Assembly (NCBI RefSeq): GCF_035046485.1 | Contig: NC_085138.1 | Location: forward strand, 47,589,464 to 47,653,463 | Length of the DNA: 64,000 nucleotides | Direction: 5' to 3' | Origin: Aedes albopictus | Lineage: Eukaryota; Arthropoda; Insecta; Diptera; Culicidae | In this document: positions 35,818 through 46,158 of the stretch, in pieces | Layout: each line of letters opens with the position of its first letter | Position numbering within the stretch: the stretch's first letter is position 1 | Program-made: the position numbers and the translations under genes | Notes under the pieces: generated by a model | The model's database searches: none | What the model was told of the DNA's origin: nothing | The model's input: only the letters and a program-made list of their open reading frames with translations

Positions 35818-38666
35818 GTCCTTCAAGGATTTTGGTGAAAATCCCTCAAGGATTTTGATAAAAATCCTTCCAGGATTTTGGTGAAAATCTTTCCAGGATT
35901 TTGGTGAAAATCTTTCCAGGATTTTGGTGAAAATCCTTCCAGGATTTTGGTGAAAATCCTTCCAGGATTTTGGTGAAAATCCTTCCAGGATTTTGGTGAA
36001 AATCCTTCCCGGATTTTGGTGAAAATCCTTCCAGGATTTTGGTGAAAATCCTTCCAGGATTTTGGTGAAAATCCTTCCAGGATTTTGGTGAAAATCCTTC
36101 CAGGATTTTGGTGAAAATCCTTCCAGGATTTTGGTGAAAATCCTTCCAGGATTTTGATGAAAATCCTTCCAGGATTTTGGTGAAAATCCTTCCAGGATTT
36201 TGGTGAAAATCCTTCCAGGATTTTGGTGAAAATCCTTCCAGGATTTTGGTGAAAATCCTTCCAGGATTTTGGTGAAAATCCTTCCAGGATTTTGGTGAAA
36301 ATCCTTCCAGGATTTTGGTGAAAATCCTTCCAGGATTTTGGTGAAAATCCTTCCAGGATTTTGGTGAAAATCCTTCCAGGATTTTGGTGAAAATCCTTCC
36401 AGGGTTTTGGTGAATATCCTTCCAGGATTTTGGTGAAAATCCTTCCAGGATTTTGGTGAAAATCCTTCCAGGATTTTGGTGAAAATCCTTCCAGGATTTT
36501 GGTGAAAATCCTTCCAGGATTTTGGTGAAAATCCTTCCAGGATTTTGGTGAAAATCCTTCCAGGATTTTGGTGAAAATCCTTCCAGGATTTTGGTGAAAA
36601 TCCTTCCAGGATTTTGGTGAAAATCCTTCCAGGATTTTGGTGAAAATCCTTCCAGGATTTTGGTGAAAATCCTTCCAGGATTTTGGTGAAAATCCTTCCA
36701 GGATTTTGGTGAAAATCCTTCCAGGATTTTGGTGAAAATCCTTCCAGGATTTTGGTGAAAATCCTTCCAGGATTTTGGTGAAAATCCTTCCAGGATTTTG
36801 GTGAAAATCCTTCCAGGATTTTGGTGAAAATCCTTCCAGGATTTTGGTGAAAATCCTTCCAGGATTTTGGTGAAAATCCTTCCAGGATTTTGATGAAAAT
36901 CCTTCCAGGATTTTGGTGAAAATCCTTCCAGGATTTTGGTGAAAATCCTTCCAGGATTTTGGTGAAAATCCTTCCAGGATTTTGGTGAAAATCCTTCCAG
37001 GATTTTGGTGAAAATCCTTCCAGGATTTTGGTGAAAATCCTTCCAGGATTTTGGTGAAAATCCTTCCAGGATTTTGGTGAAAATCCTTCCAGGATTTTGG
37101 TGAAAATCCTTCCAGGATTTTGGTGAAAATCCTTCCAGGATTTTGGTGAAAATCCTTCCAGGATTTTGGTGAAAATCCTTCCAGGATTTTGGTGAAAATC
37201 CTTCCAGGATTTTGGTGAAAATCCTTCCAGGATTTTGGTGAAAATCCTTCCAGGATTTTGGTGAAAATCCTTCCAGGATTTTGGTGAAAATCCTTCCAGG
37301 ATTTTGGTGAAAATCCTTCCAGGATTTTGGTGAAAATCCTTCCAGGATTTTGGTGAAAATCCTTCCAGGATTTTGGTGAAAATCCTTCCAGGATTTTGGT
37401 GAAAATCCTTCCAGGATTTTGGTGAAAATCCTTCCAGGATTTTGGTGAAAATCCTTCCAGGATTTTGGTGAAAATCCTTCCAGGATTTTGGTGAAAATCC
37501 TTCCAGGATTTTGGTGAAAATCCTTCCAGGATTTTGGTGAAAATCCTTCCAGGATTTTGATGAAAATCCTTCCAGGATTTTGGTGAAAATCCTTCCAGGA
37601 TTTTGGTGAAAATCCTTCCAGGATTTTGGTGAAAATCCTTCCAGGATTTTGGTGAAAATCCTTCCAGGATTTTGGTGAAAATCCTTCCAGGATTTTGGTG
37701 AAAATCCTTCCAGGATTTTGGTGAAAATCCTTCCAGGATTTTGGTGAAAATCCTTCCAGGATTTTGGTGAAAATCCTTCCAGGATTTTGGTGAAAATCCT
37801 TCCAGGATTTTGGTGAAAATCCTTCCAGGATTTTGGTGAAAATCCTTCCAGGATTTTGGTGAAAATCCTTCCAGGATTTTGGTGAAAATCCTTCCCGGAT
37901 TTTGGTGAAAATCCTTCCTGGATTTTGGTGAAAATCCTTCCAGGATTTTGGTGAAAATCCTTCCAGGATTTTGGTAAAAATCCTTCCAGGATTTTGGTGA
38001 ACATCCTTCCAGTATTTTGGTGAAAATTCTTCCAGGATTTTGGTAAAAATCCTTCCAGGATTTTGGTAAAAATCCTTCCAGGATTTTGGTGAACATCCTT
38101 CCAGTATTTTGGTGAAAATTCTTCCAGGATTTTGGTGAAAATCCTTTAAGGATTTTGGTGAAAATCCTTTCAGGTTTTTGGTGGAAACCCTTTCTGGATT
38201 TTGATGAAAATCCTTCCAGGATTTTGGTGAAAATCCTTCCAGGATTTTGGTGAAAATCCTTCCAGGATTTTGGTGAAAATCCTTCCAGGATTTTGGTGAA
38301 AATCCTTCCAAGATTTTGGTGAAAATCCTTCCAGGATTTTGGTGAAAATCCTTCCAGGATTTTGGTGAAAATCCTTCCAGGATTTTGGTGAAAATCCTTC
38401 CAGGATTTTGGTGAAAATCCTTCCAGGATTTTGGTGAAAATCCTTCCAGGATTTTGGTGAAAATCTTTCCAGGATTTTGGTGAAAATCCTTCCAGGATTT
38501 TGGTGAAAATCCTTCCAGGATTTCGGTGAAAATCCTTCCAGGATTTTGGTGCAAATCCTTCCAGGATTTTGGTGAAAATCTTTCCAGGATTTTGGTGGTG
38601 AAAATCTTTCCAGGAGTTTGGTGAAATCCTTCCAGGATTTTGGTAAAAATCCTTCCAGGAAATCCT
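35818..38666 (+). repeat. 23-bp satellite block A4, about 124 units
   Basis: Units contain GGTGAAAATCC, TTCC, then AGGATTTT. They share the AATCCTTCCAGGATTT core with A1 and A3 but have a GGTGA spacer in place of GGAGAC. Most of 35900-37980 is virtually uniform. The right edge, 37980-38240, is variable and contains an internal 92-bp (4-unit) duplication. The minus strand has no stop in any frame and gives 794-951-codon frames; the plus strand has a TGA in the GGTGA spacer. Confidence 0.96.
38000..38140 (+). repeat. 92-bp (4-unit) duplication at the edge of A4
   Basis: The rare unit pair with ACATCCTTCCAGTATTTTGG followed by AAAATTCTTCC occurs at 38001 and again at 38093, exactly 4 x 23 bp apart. 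Confidence 0.8.
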
Positions 38667-40062
38667 GTTAAGTTTCAATCAAAGAATAGCAGGTAGAAAA
38701 TTAAAGATAGAAGAAACCTGCTTGCAGTACCACATTCAGCGAACAATCGCTCAACTGGCCACGATTTATCCGGCAACTAATTGCCAATTCTGCTCAGCCG
38801 AAACTGTAGTTCGTCCAAAAACTTTCCAGCGCTCTATTTTGCTACATCCAACGGTTGCCTTTAGTTAGTTGGCTCAACAGCGGCGTCGAATTAACTACCG
38901 ACTGGTAATATCTCTTTCCTTGCGCTGAAAATTGCGAACATCAAATTTCCCTCCGGAAAACTTTGCGAGCTCTGCATCCAGCGTCAGCCGCCAACAACAA
39001 CGCCAGCTAGTCAGAATCCACGGGGATCCCCCAAAGCATGCCATGTGATAGGTTTATTGTTGCGGATGCTCAACGCCAGCTATGATTACTTTAATTTCCC
39101 GTCGCGCGTCGTTTTTCGGGAACGAGGGAGCCTTCCGATCATGAATGCACATGTTTCAAAAACACGCAAGTAATTATTTAAAGTTGGCTTTCGAAATTAT
39201 GCACGGCATGGGAAAAGTTTTGCCGCATTTTGGGACCTCCACGCGCGCTGGGAACACTCAAACCGATGACGATGCGACGACGCAAACTTGTTGCATTGCT
39301 GCCTGCATAACTCGCAGGGGTTTACTGTGTGGTTCGTGCGTTGACACATAGAGGGAGCTGCCTCTTCTGTCATTCTTTCTCCACTTCCGGGTGTCCGTCC
39401 ATTGTCCATGGTTTTGCAATTTACATATTTTTCCAACGGAAGTCCGATGACGATGACGACGACGACATTGGGCACCATCACATTGTTGTGTTAGCTTTGT
39501 CCTCTGCTGAGTTTGATGGTAAGGGGTCCGACGAATGCAAAGGAAACGTAAGTAAATTAGTTCCATCGTCCGACTTTCTGTGACTTACTGTGTCACCACA
39601 GTCCATCGTTTGCTATGTTGCTCTCTATGCTCAGTGGTAGTGTTTGTTCAGAGTTAGCTGTTGATTCTATTGTGTCACATGTGAGTTTGTCTGACTGTCT
39701 GACTGCCCGTGCCAACTGGATTGAACTTGATTCTTTTCAGTAAGAAATTTCGATTCAACTTTAACATTGTAACCCACTGACTGCTGACTGGACATCGCTT
39801 GGAATTGTAGGTTGTGTGCAATACTAACGAGGAAGTTTCGTGTTGTCTAATGTTGTCATAGAATTATGATTAACATCCGAATGACTACCTTTATTATTTG
39901 CTTAAGGGATACTTGGATTGGGTTTTTCGGCAGACTCAAAGAAATCAACAAGACTTGTGAAGAAGGTTATTCTAAAACAGGTGGTGATTTGGAAATCTTT
40001 TTTCTTGATTTTCTTTATGAAGAACATGATTCGAGATTTTGTAAATATATTCAAGTGTTTTT
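38667..40062. other. Low-repeat spacer, GC-richer at its start
   Basis: Non-satellite sequence with GC-rich stretches around 38930-39110 and 39230-39480. Overlapping open frames on both strands at 39145-39583 have no recognisable domain; one includes an Asp run from a GATGACGAC microsatellite near 39445. Confidence 0.35.
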
Positions 40063-40737
40063 TACCCTTCTTACACCCATAAGAAGGGTATAAATATCGC
40101 TCGAAAAACCGACTTTCGATCCGAGGCCCGGAGGGCCGAGTCTCATATACCAATGAACTCAGCTCGACGAATTGAGCAAATGTCTGTATGTGTGTGTGTG
40201 TGTATGTGTGTATGTGTGTGTGTGTGTATGTGCGTTACAAAAAAAGCCACGCGCGTTTCTCAGCCGTCTGTCAACCGATTTGAGTTCTCTTGGAAGCAAA
40301 TGAAAGCTACTACATCCTAGTAGAACGCTATTGAATTTTTCTTCGATTGGACGTTTGGTTACCGAGATATCTCTCGAAGATTACTTATGAGTTATACATC
40401 TAAACTTTTTAAGATTTTTGACGAAGTGTATCATAATAAATATTTCGGCCGTTTGTCAATCGATTTGAGTTCTCTTGGAAGCAAATTAAAGTTACTACAT
40501 CCTAGTAGAACGCTATTAAATTTTTCTTCGATTGGACGTTTGGTTACCGAGATATCTTTCGAAGAGTACTTAGGATTTATACAACTAAACCTTTTGAGAT
40601 TTTTGACCAAGTGTATCATAATAAATATCTTAGCCGTCTGTCAACCGATTTCGGTTATCCTAGCACCAAATGAAAGCTACAACATTCTAGTAAAACTCTA
40701 TACAATTTCATAAGGATTGGACATTTGGTTACACTGA
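40063..40737 (+). repeat. Dispersed mosquito repeat with 185-bp internal tandem units
   Basis: Starts with a short hairpin (TACCCTTCTT and AAGAAGGGTA) and a CCGAGGCCCGGAGGGCCGAG landmark, then a (TG)n/TATG microsatellite at 40190-40233. Three tandem copies of a 185-bp unit follow, starting near 40263, 40448 and 40633, with GTCAACCGATTTGAGTTCTC and ATTGGACGTTTGGTTACCGA. The third is truncated at about 40737. I recognise this layout as a common interspersed sequence in mosquitoes but cannot assign a family. Confidence 0.65.
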
Positions 40738-40819
40738 AACCTCCATTTAAGTCGATGCATGGCTGATCGAAAATATTTTTACCGTGCCGGCAATGACTAA
40801 ACTATACACTTTTATATGG

Positions 40820-40970
40820 AAAGTTGCCTTCACAGCTCGCTCACGACTTTGGTATACGTTTGCGACCCCAATGTTATTCGTCAAACTTTCAGATAAAACT
40901 AAAAGGTTAAATTCATCCATACATTGTTTTTCGATAGCATGCTTCTGAACTGAGATAATAGCAAATGATT
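40820..40970 (+). repeat. Left inverted terminus, outer segment
   Basis: Matches the inverse of about 47575-47726. Continuation of this terminus is found at 42904-43048, on the far side of the nested insertion. Confidence 0.85.
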
Positions 40971-41545
40971 GTAAATCTTTGCAAATGAATGGTCGCAACC
41001 TTGCGTAGAAACAAAGTTTTTTAATGGAAATAAAAGCAAAATTTCTTAAAAAACCAAAACAATATGAACTGGAAAAAATTTTCCATAAAATTTTTAACAA
41101 TAAAAAAAATCATAGAGAAAACCCAGGAAAACTATACCCGAACTCGAGGAAAATTTTCAAAAAAATATCTTTGATAAGGTAATTTCATAAGCTTTGATCG
41201 CTGAAATTTTCGGAATGTACTTTTTTTAATTCCAGAGTTAAGGCCAATGTTGCAGCGGAATTTAAGGACGGCACAGGCCGATCATGCTTACCATTTGTTT
41301 CTGCAAATCAATTGAATTGCCAAATTTCTTCTCTATCTCTCTCCAATTATAAATGCGACAAATCTGTTACATTTGCTTTGTTTACCCGACCATTTGTTAC
41401 CCTATCAAATGAATTGTATAAAAGGAATCCCAAATACACGTCGAGTTTAGTTTGAACCTGTAAATCAATCCCGTTTCGTTCAGTTTATTTCCCCCCGATT
41501 CACATTACCGTAGTTCATCGGCGTTTTTCGGACCTCACGGAACCA

Positions 41546-41608
41546 GCCAATTTTGCGAAAAATGACCATATAATATAGGCTTACATGGTCATTTTCCACA
41601 AAATTGGC
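41546..41608. repeat. 63-nt hairpin
   Basis: Arms GCCAATTTTGCGAAAAATGA (extending 4 more bases) and their inverse match at 22 of 24 positions around a 15-base loop. The size is like a miRNA precursor or a MITE relic; there is no evidence of expression. Confidence 0.6.
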
Positions 41609-42436
41609 CATAACTCAGGAACTTAGGTTTTAACGAGTTTTTTATGAAAACACCATCTTAATTTTTTAAAAGGCGTTGGAGAAATTTTTTCCGGGGTTTC
41701 GAAAAGTTTTATAATTCCAAAGAATATAATCTGGCATTCCAATGGAAATTTCTATGAAATTTTGGAGAAAGATTCTTCAACTTCTTTGAAAAAAAAAGAT
41801 GATTGTGATTGTCTATTCTGGCTACAATCTCTCTCGGATGTTGGATAAAATCCCTACAAGATGTTGAAAAAACCTTCAAAACCTCTGAAAAGCTTTCTCC
41901 AGAACTTAGATAAACACTTTTTTTGAAACGTTAGAAAATGTTCCACCAAATTGAAGTTAGTAGAACCTCAAAAATAAAAAAAATAAATAAAAGGATTCCA
42001 CAACATATCCGGATGTTTGCACCTTGTCTCTTATCGACAATGAAGAGCATTTCTATATTTTTTGTAAGAATCTCTGATAGAAGTTAGCGAGTATCTTAGA
42101 GAGAAAGTTGCGCAGGAATAAAATTCTCCATTTTTAAGGTAAGAAGAATGCGGTTTTACAATTCTAGACTCCGACAAACATTATTGCTGAACAATAGATA
42201 AACGGGCCGCTCTTAAGCTTAAATCTAGCAATTTTGGCTGAATAAGCTGTTATTCAGCTACCATTGGTAGTCGAGAATCTCTCTTAAATGTTCGATTAAA
42301 GTTCTAAAAGATTTTGAAAAAAAATCCTCCGCAATTTCTGAATTGAATTTTGGCGAACACTTTTCTAAAATTGTTTAATAAGCTTCTCAAATTTAAGTGA
42401 GCGAAATCACAAAAATAAAAAAAAAAAAAAAAAAGG

Positions 42437-42720
42437 TCACAGAGTGTCCAGATGACTTCACCCTTGCAATTGTCTGTAAGCGACAAAAAACAGTCTATAG
42501 AGTATCGCGATGACCGCACCCTAGTAGTTGTCCCTTGGAGACAATAGAAAAAAGCAGTTCACAGCGTGTCCGAATGCTCGAACACTTGCAATTGCCTATA
42601 GGCGACAATAAAAAGGTTGTCCTCAGCGCATCTGGACGACCACACCCTTGTTATTGTCTTTTGAAGACAAAACAAACAGTCCATAGCTCGTCTGGATGAC
42701 CGCACACCTTCTTAAGAATT
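42437..42720 (+). repeat. Tandem repeat, about 62 bp x 5
   Basis: Copies start near 42437, 42493, 42559, 42621 and 42683 and share an AGCGTGTCCGGATGACCGCAC-like phrase (AGAGTGTCC-GATGA-C-CACCC in the first) and TTGTCT---GACAA. A poly-A tract of about 20 precedes the first copy. Inside the nested 1930-bp element. Confidence 0.7.
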
Positions 42721-42903
42721 TTGCTGAAAAATTCTCTGAGATATTAAAGAATGTTTCTCTAAATTGAGAATCAAAAACACAACAAATTTTACATAAAAAC
42801 CTTCATATTTTTTGTCCGACTTCCTCACAAATTCCAAAGAAACAGACAGACAGACTCTGCTCTCAAACAAGGTTGCAACCATTCATTTGCAAAGATTTAC
42901 ATT

Positions 42904-43048
42904 CACGGTGTCTCTGGTAGAACAATATTATTGAAAAAAAAAATCAGTATCGCTAAAACATCCACCAATCGAAAGCTAAGGTCCTTCCCTGTCATTCTAT
43001 GTAAAAATTAAAATGTTCTATCGGGGGTTCAAGAACATTTTTTTTTTT
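42904..43048 (+). repeat. Left inverted terminus, inner segment
   Basis: Matches the inverse of about 47433-47575, including AAAATCAGTATCGCTAAAAC and TTCTATCGGGGGTTC. Confidence 0.85.
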
Positions 43049-43179
43049 AAGAAAATAGTGTTTTTTCAAATTGATTTTAAATTAATAGGTTCTTATCACC
43101 TCTCTCTTTCATACTTTGAAGCCATTTAAAATTAACATTCTTTCTGAGGAGGGGAGAGAATGATCGGGGATGTTATTTT

Positions 43180-43410
43180 AGGCGTAACATTTGAAAAGGG
43201 CCTATCTGTTTTGCGTAAAGAAACACGTTTCTGTCTCTGTGGGGCCCATCTGCATCCACCCACGCACAGCAACACCCTTATCAGAAAGAGTATTCTACAA
43301 GCTATCTGTTAAGGGTGTTGATGTGCGTGGGTGGTTACAGATGGGCCCTTCAGCGACAGAAACATGTTTGTTTACAAAAAGCAGATAGGTCCTTTACAAA
43401 TGTTACGCCT
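43180..43410. mobile_element. 231-bp hairpin MITE
   Basis: The left arm starts AGGCGTAACATTTG and the right arm ends CAAATGTTACGCCT. The arms pair over about 100 bp through CCTATCTG, GTTTCTGTC, GGGCCCATCTG, CCACGCAC and CAACACCCTTA, leaving a short loop. It lies between the terminus and the 3' end of the transposase-like gene. No clear target duplication is visible. Confidence 0.75.
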
Positions 43411-44814
43411 GATTTTTGATATTTTATTCATTCGGATTTTGTGTAAGGCGGTTTCACCCACTTACCACCCAACGCAATTTATCAAATGTTTTGCAACAAA
43501 ATTTATATACATTCCGTAATCACCGAGTTTGTTTTAGATCCTATTAAAATTCAACAATGTTTTCCATTAGATAGATAGGAAAATAATCGAGAAATTGTCC
43601 GGTAGGTAAGTGAGTGACAGCGTCTGCTGGATACTTGACTGTTAAGACAACTGGAAGAATGTGAAGATGGAACTACAGATTTGATCTTGCGCATTAAATT
43701 GATTAACCTCGTTCATCAAATTATTTATTTCAAAGCATGTTTTATCGAATTCAAATGTTTCACAATCAAAATGCATAAATGGAACATAAACCAAAATATT
43801 CTACAGATGCTCGCTATTATACATGACTGTAGCACGAAGAAGCTGCCGGTCATACGTTTCTGAGTTTTCTGGAACTTTGAAACGATTCCACGCAATTTGA
43901 AAATCAAAATGCACTGCTTCGCTGGCTTGTTCGCCGTATTTGCTCATACCGCTTCCAAAGAATTCTCAAAACTCGGGGACGTGGTAACGCAAAATGTGCA
44001 AATCCACGTTGCAGCGAACTTCTCAACATTTTCCAAATAGCCATCGTGTAAGTCCTTTTGGAAGCAGCTTTTATGAACTTGATCGAATTGATCAAGTGCC
44101 TGAAATATAATTTGTAGATGAAATTAGTATATCATGAATATATCTTAAGTGAGGATAACTTACTGTTCTGAGCAATCTCAGATTCCCATCCTGCTGCAAA
44201 ACATGTCGATTCTGAATCAGCTTCTGGCAATTCCGTCCGGTAAATCCAAATTTGCTGTGGCGTTGGCAACTGCTAATCCTCACCCATTCTTTTGCAGTCT
44301 CTGGATCGATTGATTCTACCTCCTTGTATATAGCGTTTACTATACCAAGGGTGATATGCAAAGATGGCGGCGGGCAAATATTTACGATTTTGTCCTCAGA
44401 TAGCCCACCTACCAAAGGTTCTTCAATACAGTTGAAAAACTGCTTCGCTTGCTTCGAATCGGAACCTAAGCTTTTCCATCTCATCGTATGCTCTCGGATT
44501 TGACCAACAGTTCGAGGGCTGCCATGTTCTTTTGAAAGGGTGGTTTTGGGTGCTGTGCAGTATGGACAAGGGAAACTCGAACTATGCCCCATGATTCCAC
44601 ACAGGAGGTTAACAATTTTTAAATCGCCTGCCACGAAGCATTTCAAACTTTCCAAATGTAAAAGTCCCTTCCATATCCTTTCCACATTTACATACTTTTC
44701 CGGAACTCCTGGAGCAACTGCAAGCAACAACAGCATTTTTACACCGGTATCCTTGCAACGGCTTCTTTCCTCAACAACTTCAGTATCTCCGGCGATGATT
44801 GAAAGGGTTACCTT

Positions 44815-45779
44815 CACTGAACCAAAACCCCCGCCATGAATTGAATGATTTTTGCCTCATCCGAGCCCCATGCCTATTTTCAGTCAGTAATCGGATGATT
44901 TTCGTTCGATGCAACTTCCTTCAAAATCAAAACAAGTTGGATGAACACAATCCCAAAAAAGAATGATTTTCATTACTCTTCAGGAAACCAATAATTGAAT
45001 GATATTCGTTTCTTTACAGATTTTAATTTATATGGGATTTTTTTTCCGATTTCAAATTTGTTTCAAATAAATACAAAAAATAAACACACGAACTTGATTA
45101 GGATTTTACAAATATATTCATGCCATGATTCATATGCACATTTTGTTAAAATAACTTTGATAATGATATTCCATGTTTTACAATATATAGATGCTTGGCT
45201 TGGTGCATGGAACCGGATCGGGATAACTGGATTCTGGAAGCAATAAATTACCGAATATTAATCACTCAACCAATCATGTTCGAAAAATCATATAATGAGC
45301 AAAGAAAACTGGCGTTCGACTTATTTGGCCGTATGTTTGCCGTGTTTCCTATGTATATTAGATTTATTCAAAATCGAACGCCAGAAATCTGGGAAAAAAT
45401 ATCTTACCTTCAGTGATGTGCAGCAGTAATAAACGTAATAAATAAAATATTATGCTGGCTCCGAATCCAAACAAACTACAACTCCGCCATACTTTTTGCA
45501 ACGAATGACGAAGTTGAACAGAAATTGAATGATTTTCGATATAGGGAACAGAGGGAAATGCTTTCAGATGGTTAGGAAATGATTGTCAATCACAACAAAC
45601 CCTAAGCGAAAAATCATTTATTATTTGTATCAATTCTAATTTTATAACAGGATGATTTCCGTCCAGTTAAACGCAGTAAAATCATTCTGCTACGTAATCA
45701 TTCACAGCAAGGATTCTAAGGAATTGTGTCGTGTTGAATGAAGAATCATTCTCCACACGGCGGGGGATTTCGTTCAGTG
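44815..45779. mobile_element. 965-bp element inserted in the transposase-like gene
   Basis: Both ends begin CACTGAAC and continue AAA-CCCCCGCC, about 40 bp of imperfect inverted similarity ending in GAATGATT-TT. TT lies on both sides (44813-44814, 45780-45781). Removing the element plus one TT restores the reading frame SFKV across the junction, which confirms the boundaries. GAATGATTTTCG-like words recur at least nine times inside in both orientations. A CACTG terminus with a 2-bp duplication resembles CACTA/CMC elements, but the assignment is tentative. It holds a 73-codon plus-strand frame (45195-45416) without a recognised domain. Confidence 0.85.
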
Positions 45780-46111
45780 TTGAAAGACCCGCCCCCTCCG
45801 TCCACTCCTATCTTGCAAAATGTTTTGGCAACTTCAACCCCTCTTTTCGATATAATGTGGTCCACCAATCCTTGGACATTGTTGCAATATACTACAGGCT
45901 TCGAGACTACAAGTGTATTATCGCTCATTTCAAACGGCTGTCGAGTTACCTCAAAAAAATCCTGTAGTGATTGGTTCATACAGGTTATCGCTGTCGAGAA
46001 GTTGGGAGCAATTTCGATGTCTAACGCCCTCAAACAAGTGCTCAATTTCAGAGTACGCCTGGTACTCAAGTCACATGTTTTTTTAATCAAAAACAGATCG
46101 TCAGCAGACAT

Positions 46112-46158
46112 GTAAGGTTTTAACCTTACAAGGTTTAACCTTGTAAGGTTTTAACCTT
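46112..46158. repeat. Triplicated 16-bp palindromic word
   Basis: GTAAGGTTTTAACCTT, ACAAGGTTTAACCTT and GTAAGGTTTTAACCTT stand in tandem (16, 15 and 16 bp). Each is close to self-complementary. The block causes a stop after 208 codons of the transposase-like gene. Confidence 0.8.

Larger units (their letters stand above)
40971..42900. mobile_element. 1930-bp element nested in the left terminus
   Basis: The ends GTAAATCTTTGCAAATGAAT and its inverse match at 32 of 33 bases and are flanked by ATT (40968-40970 and 42901-42903). The uninterrupted opposite arm of the host element runs straight across this site, which confirms an insertion. The interior is AT-rich and lacks a long open frame. It contains five tandem units of about 62 bp at 42437-42720 and a hairpin at 41546-41608. 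It is non-autonomous; a 3-bp duplication would suit PIF/Harbinger, but this is not proven. Confidence 0.85.

Noticed and set aside
22262..38666. Centromeric or telomeric satellite
   Set aside because: Blocks are only 0.4-4.8 kb and are interrupted by transposons and low-repeat islands, more like dispersed minisatellites. No telomeric motif is present.
35620..38678. Frames of 794, 902 and 951 codons on the minus strand
   Set aside because: Triple-frame openness follows from a 23-bp stop-free unit. Treated as an observation in the findings, not as a gene.
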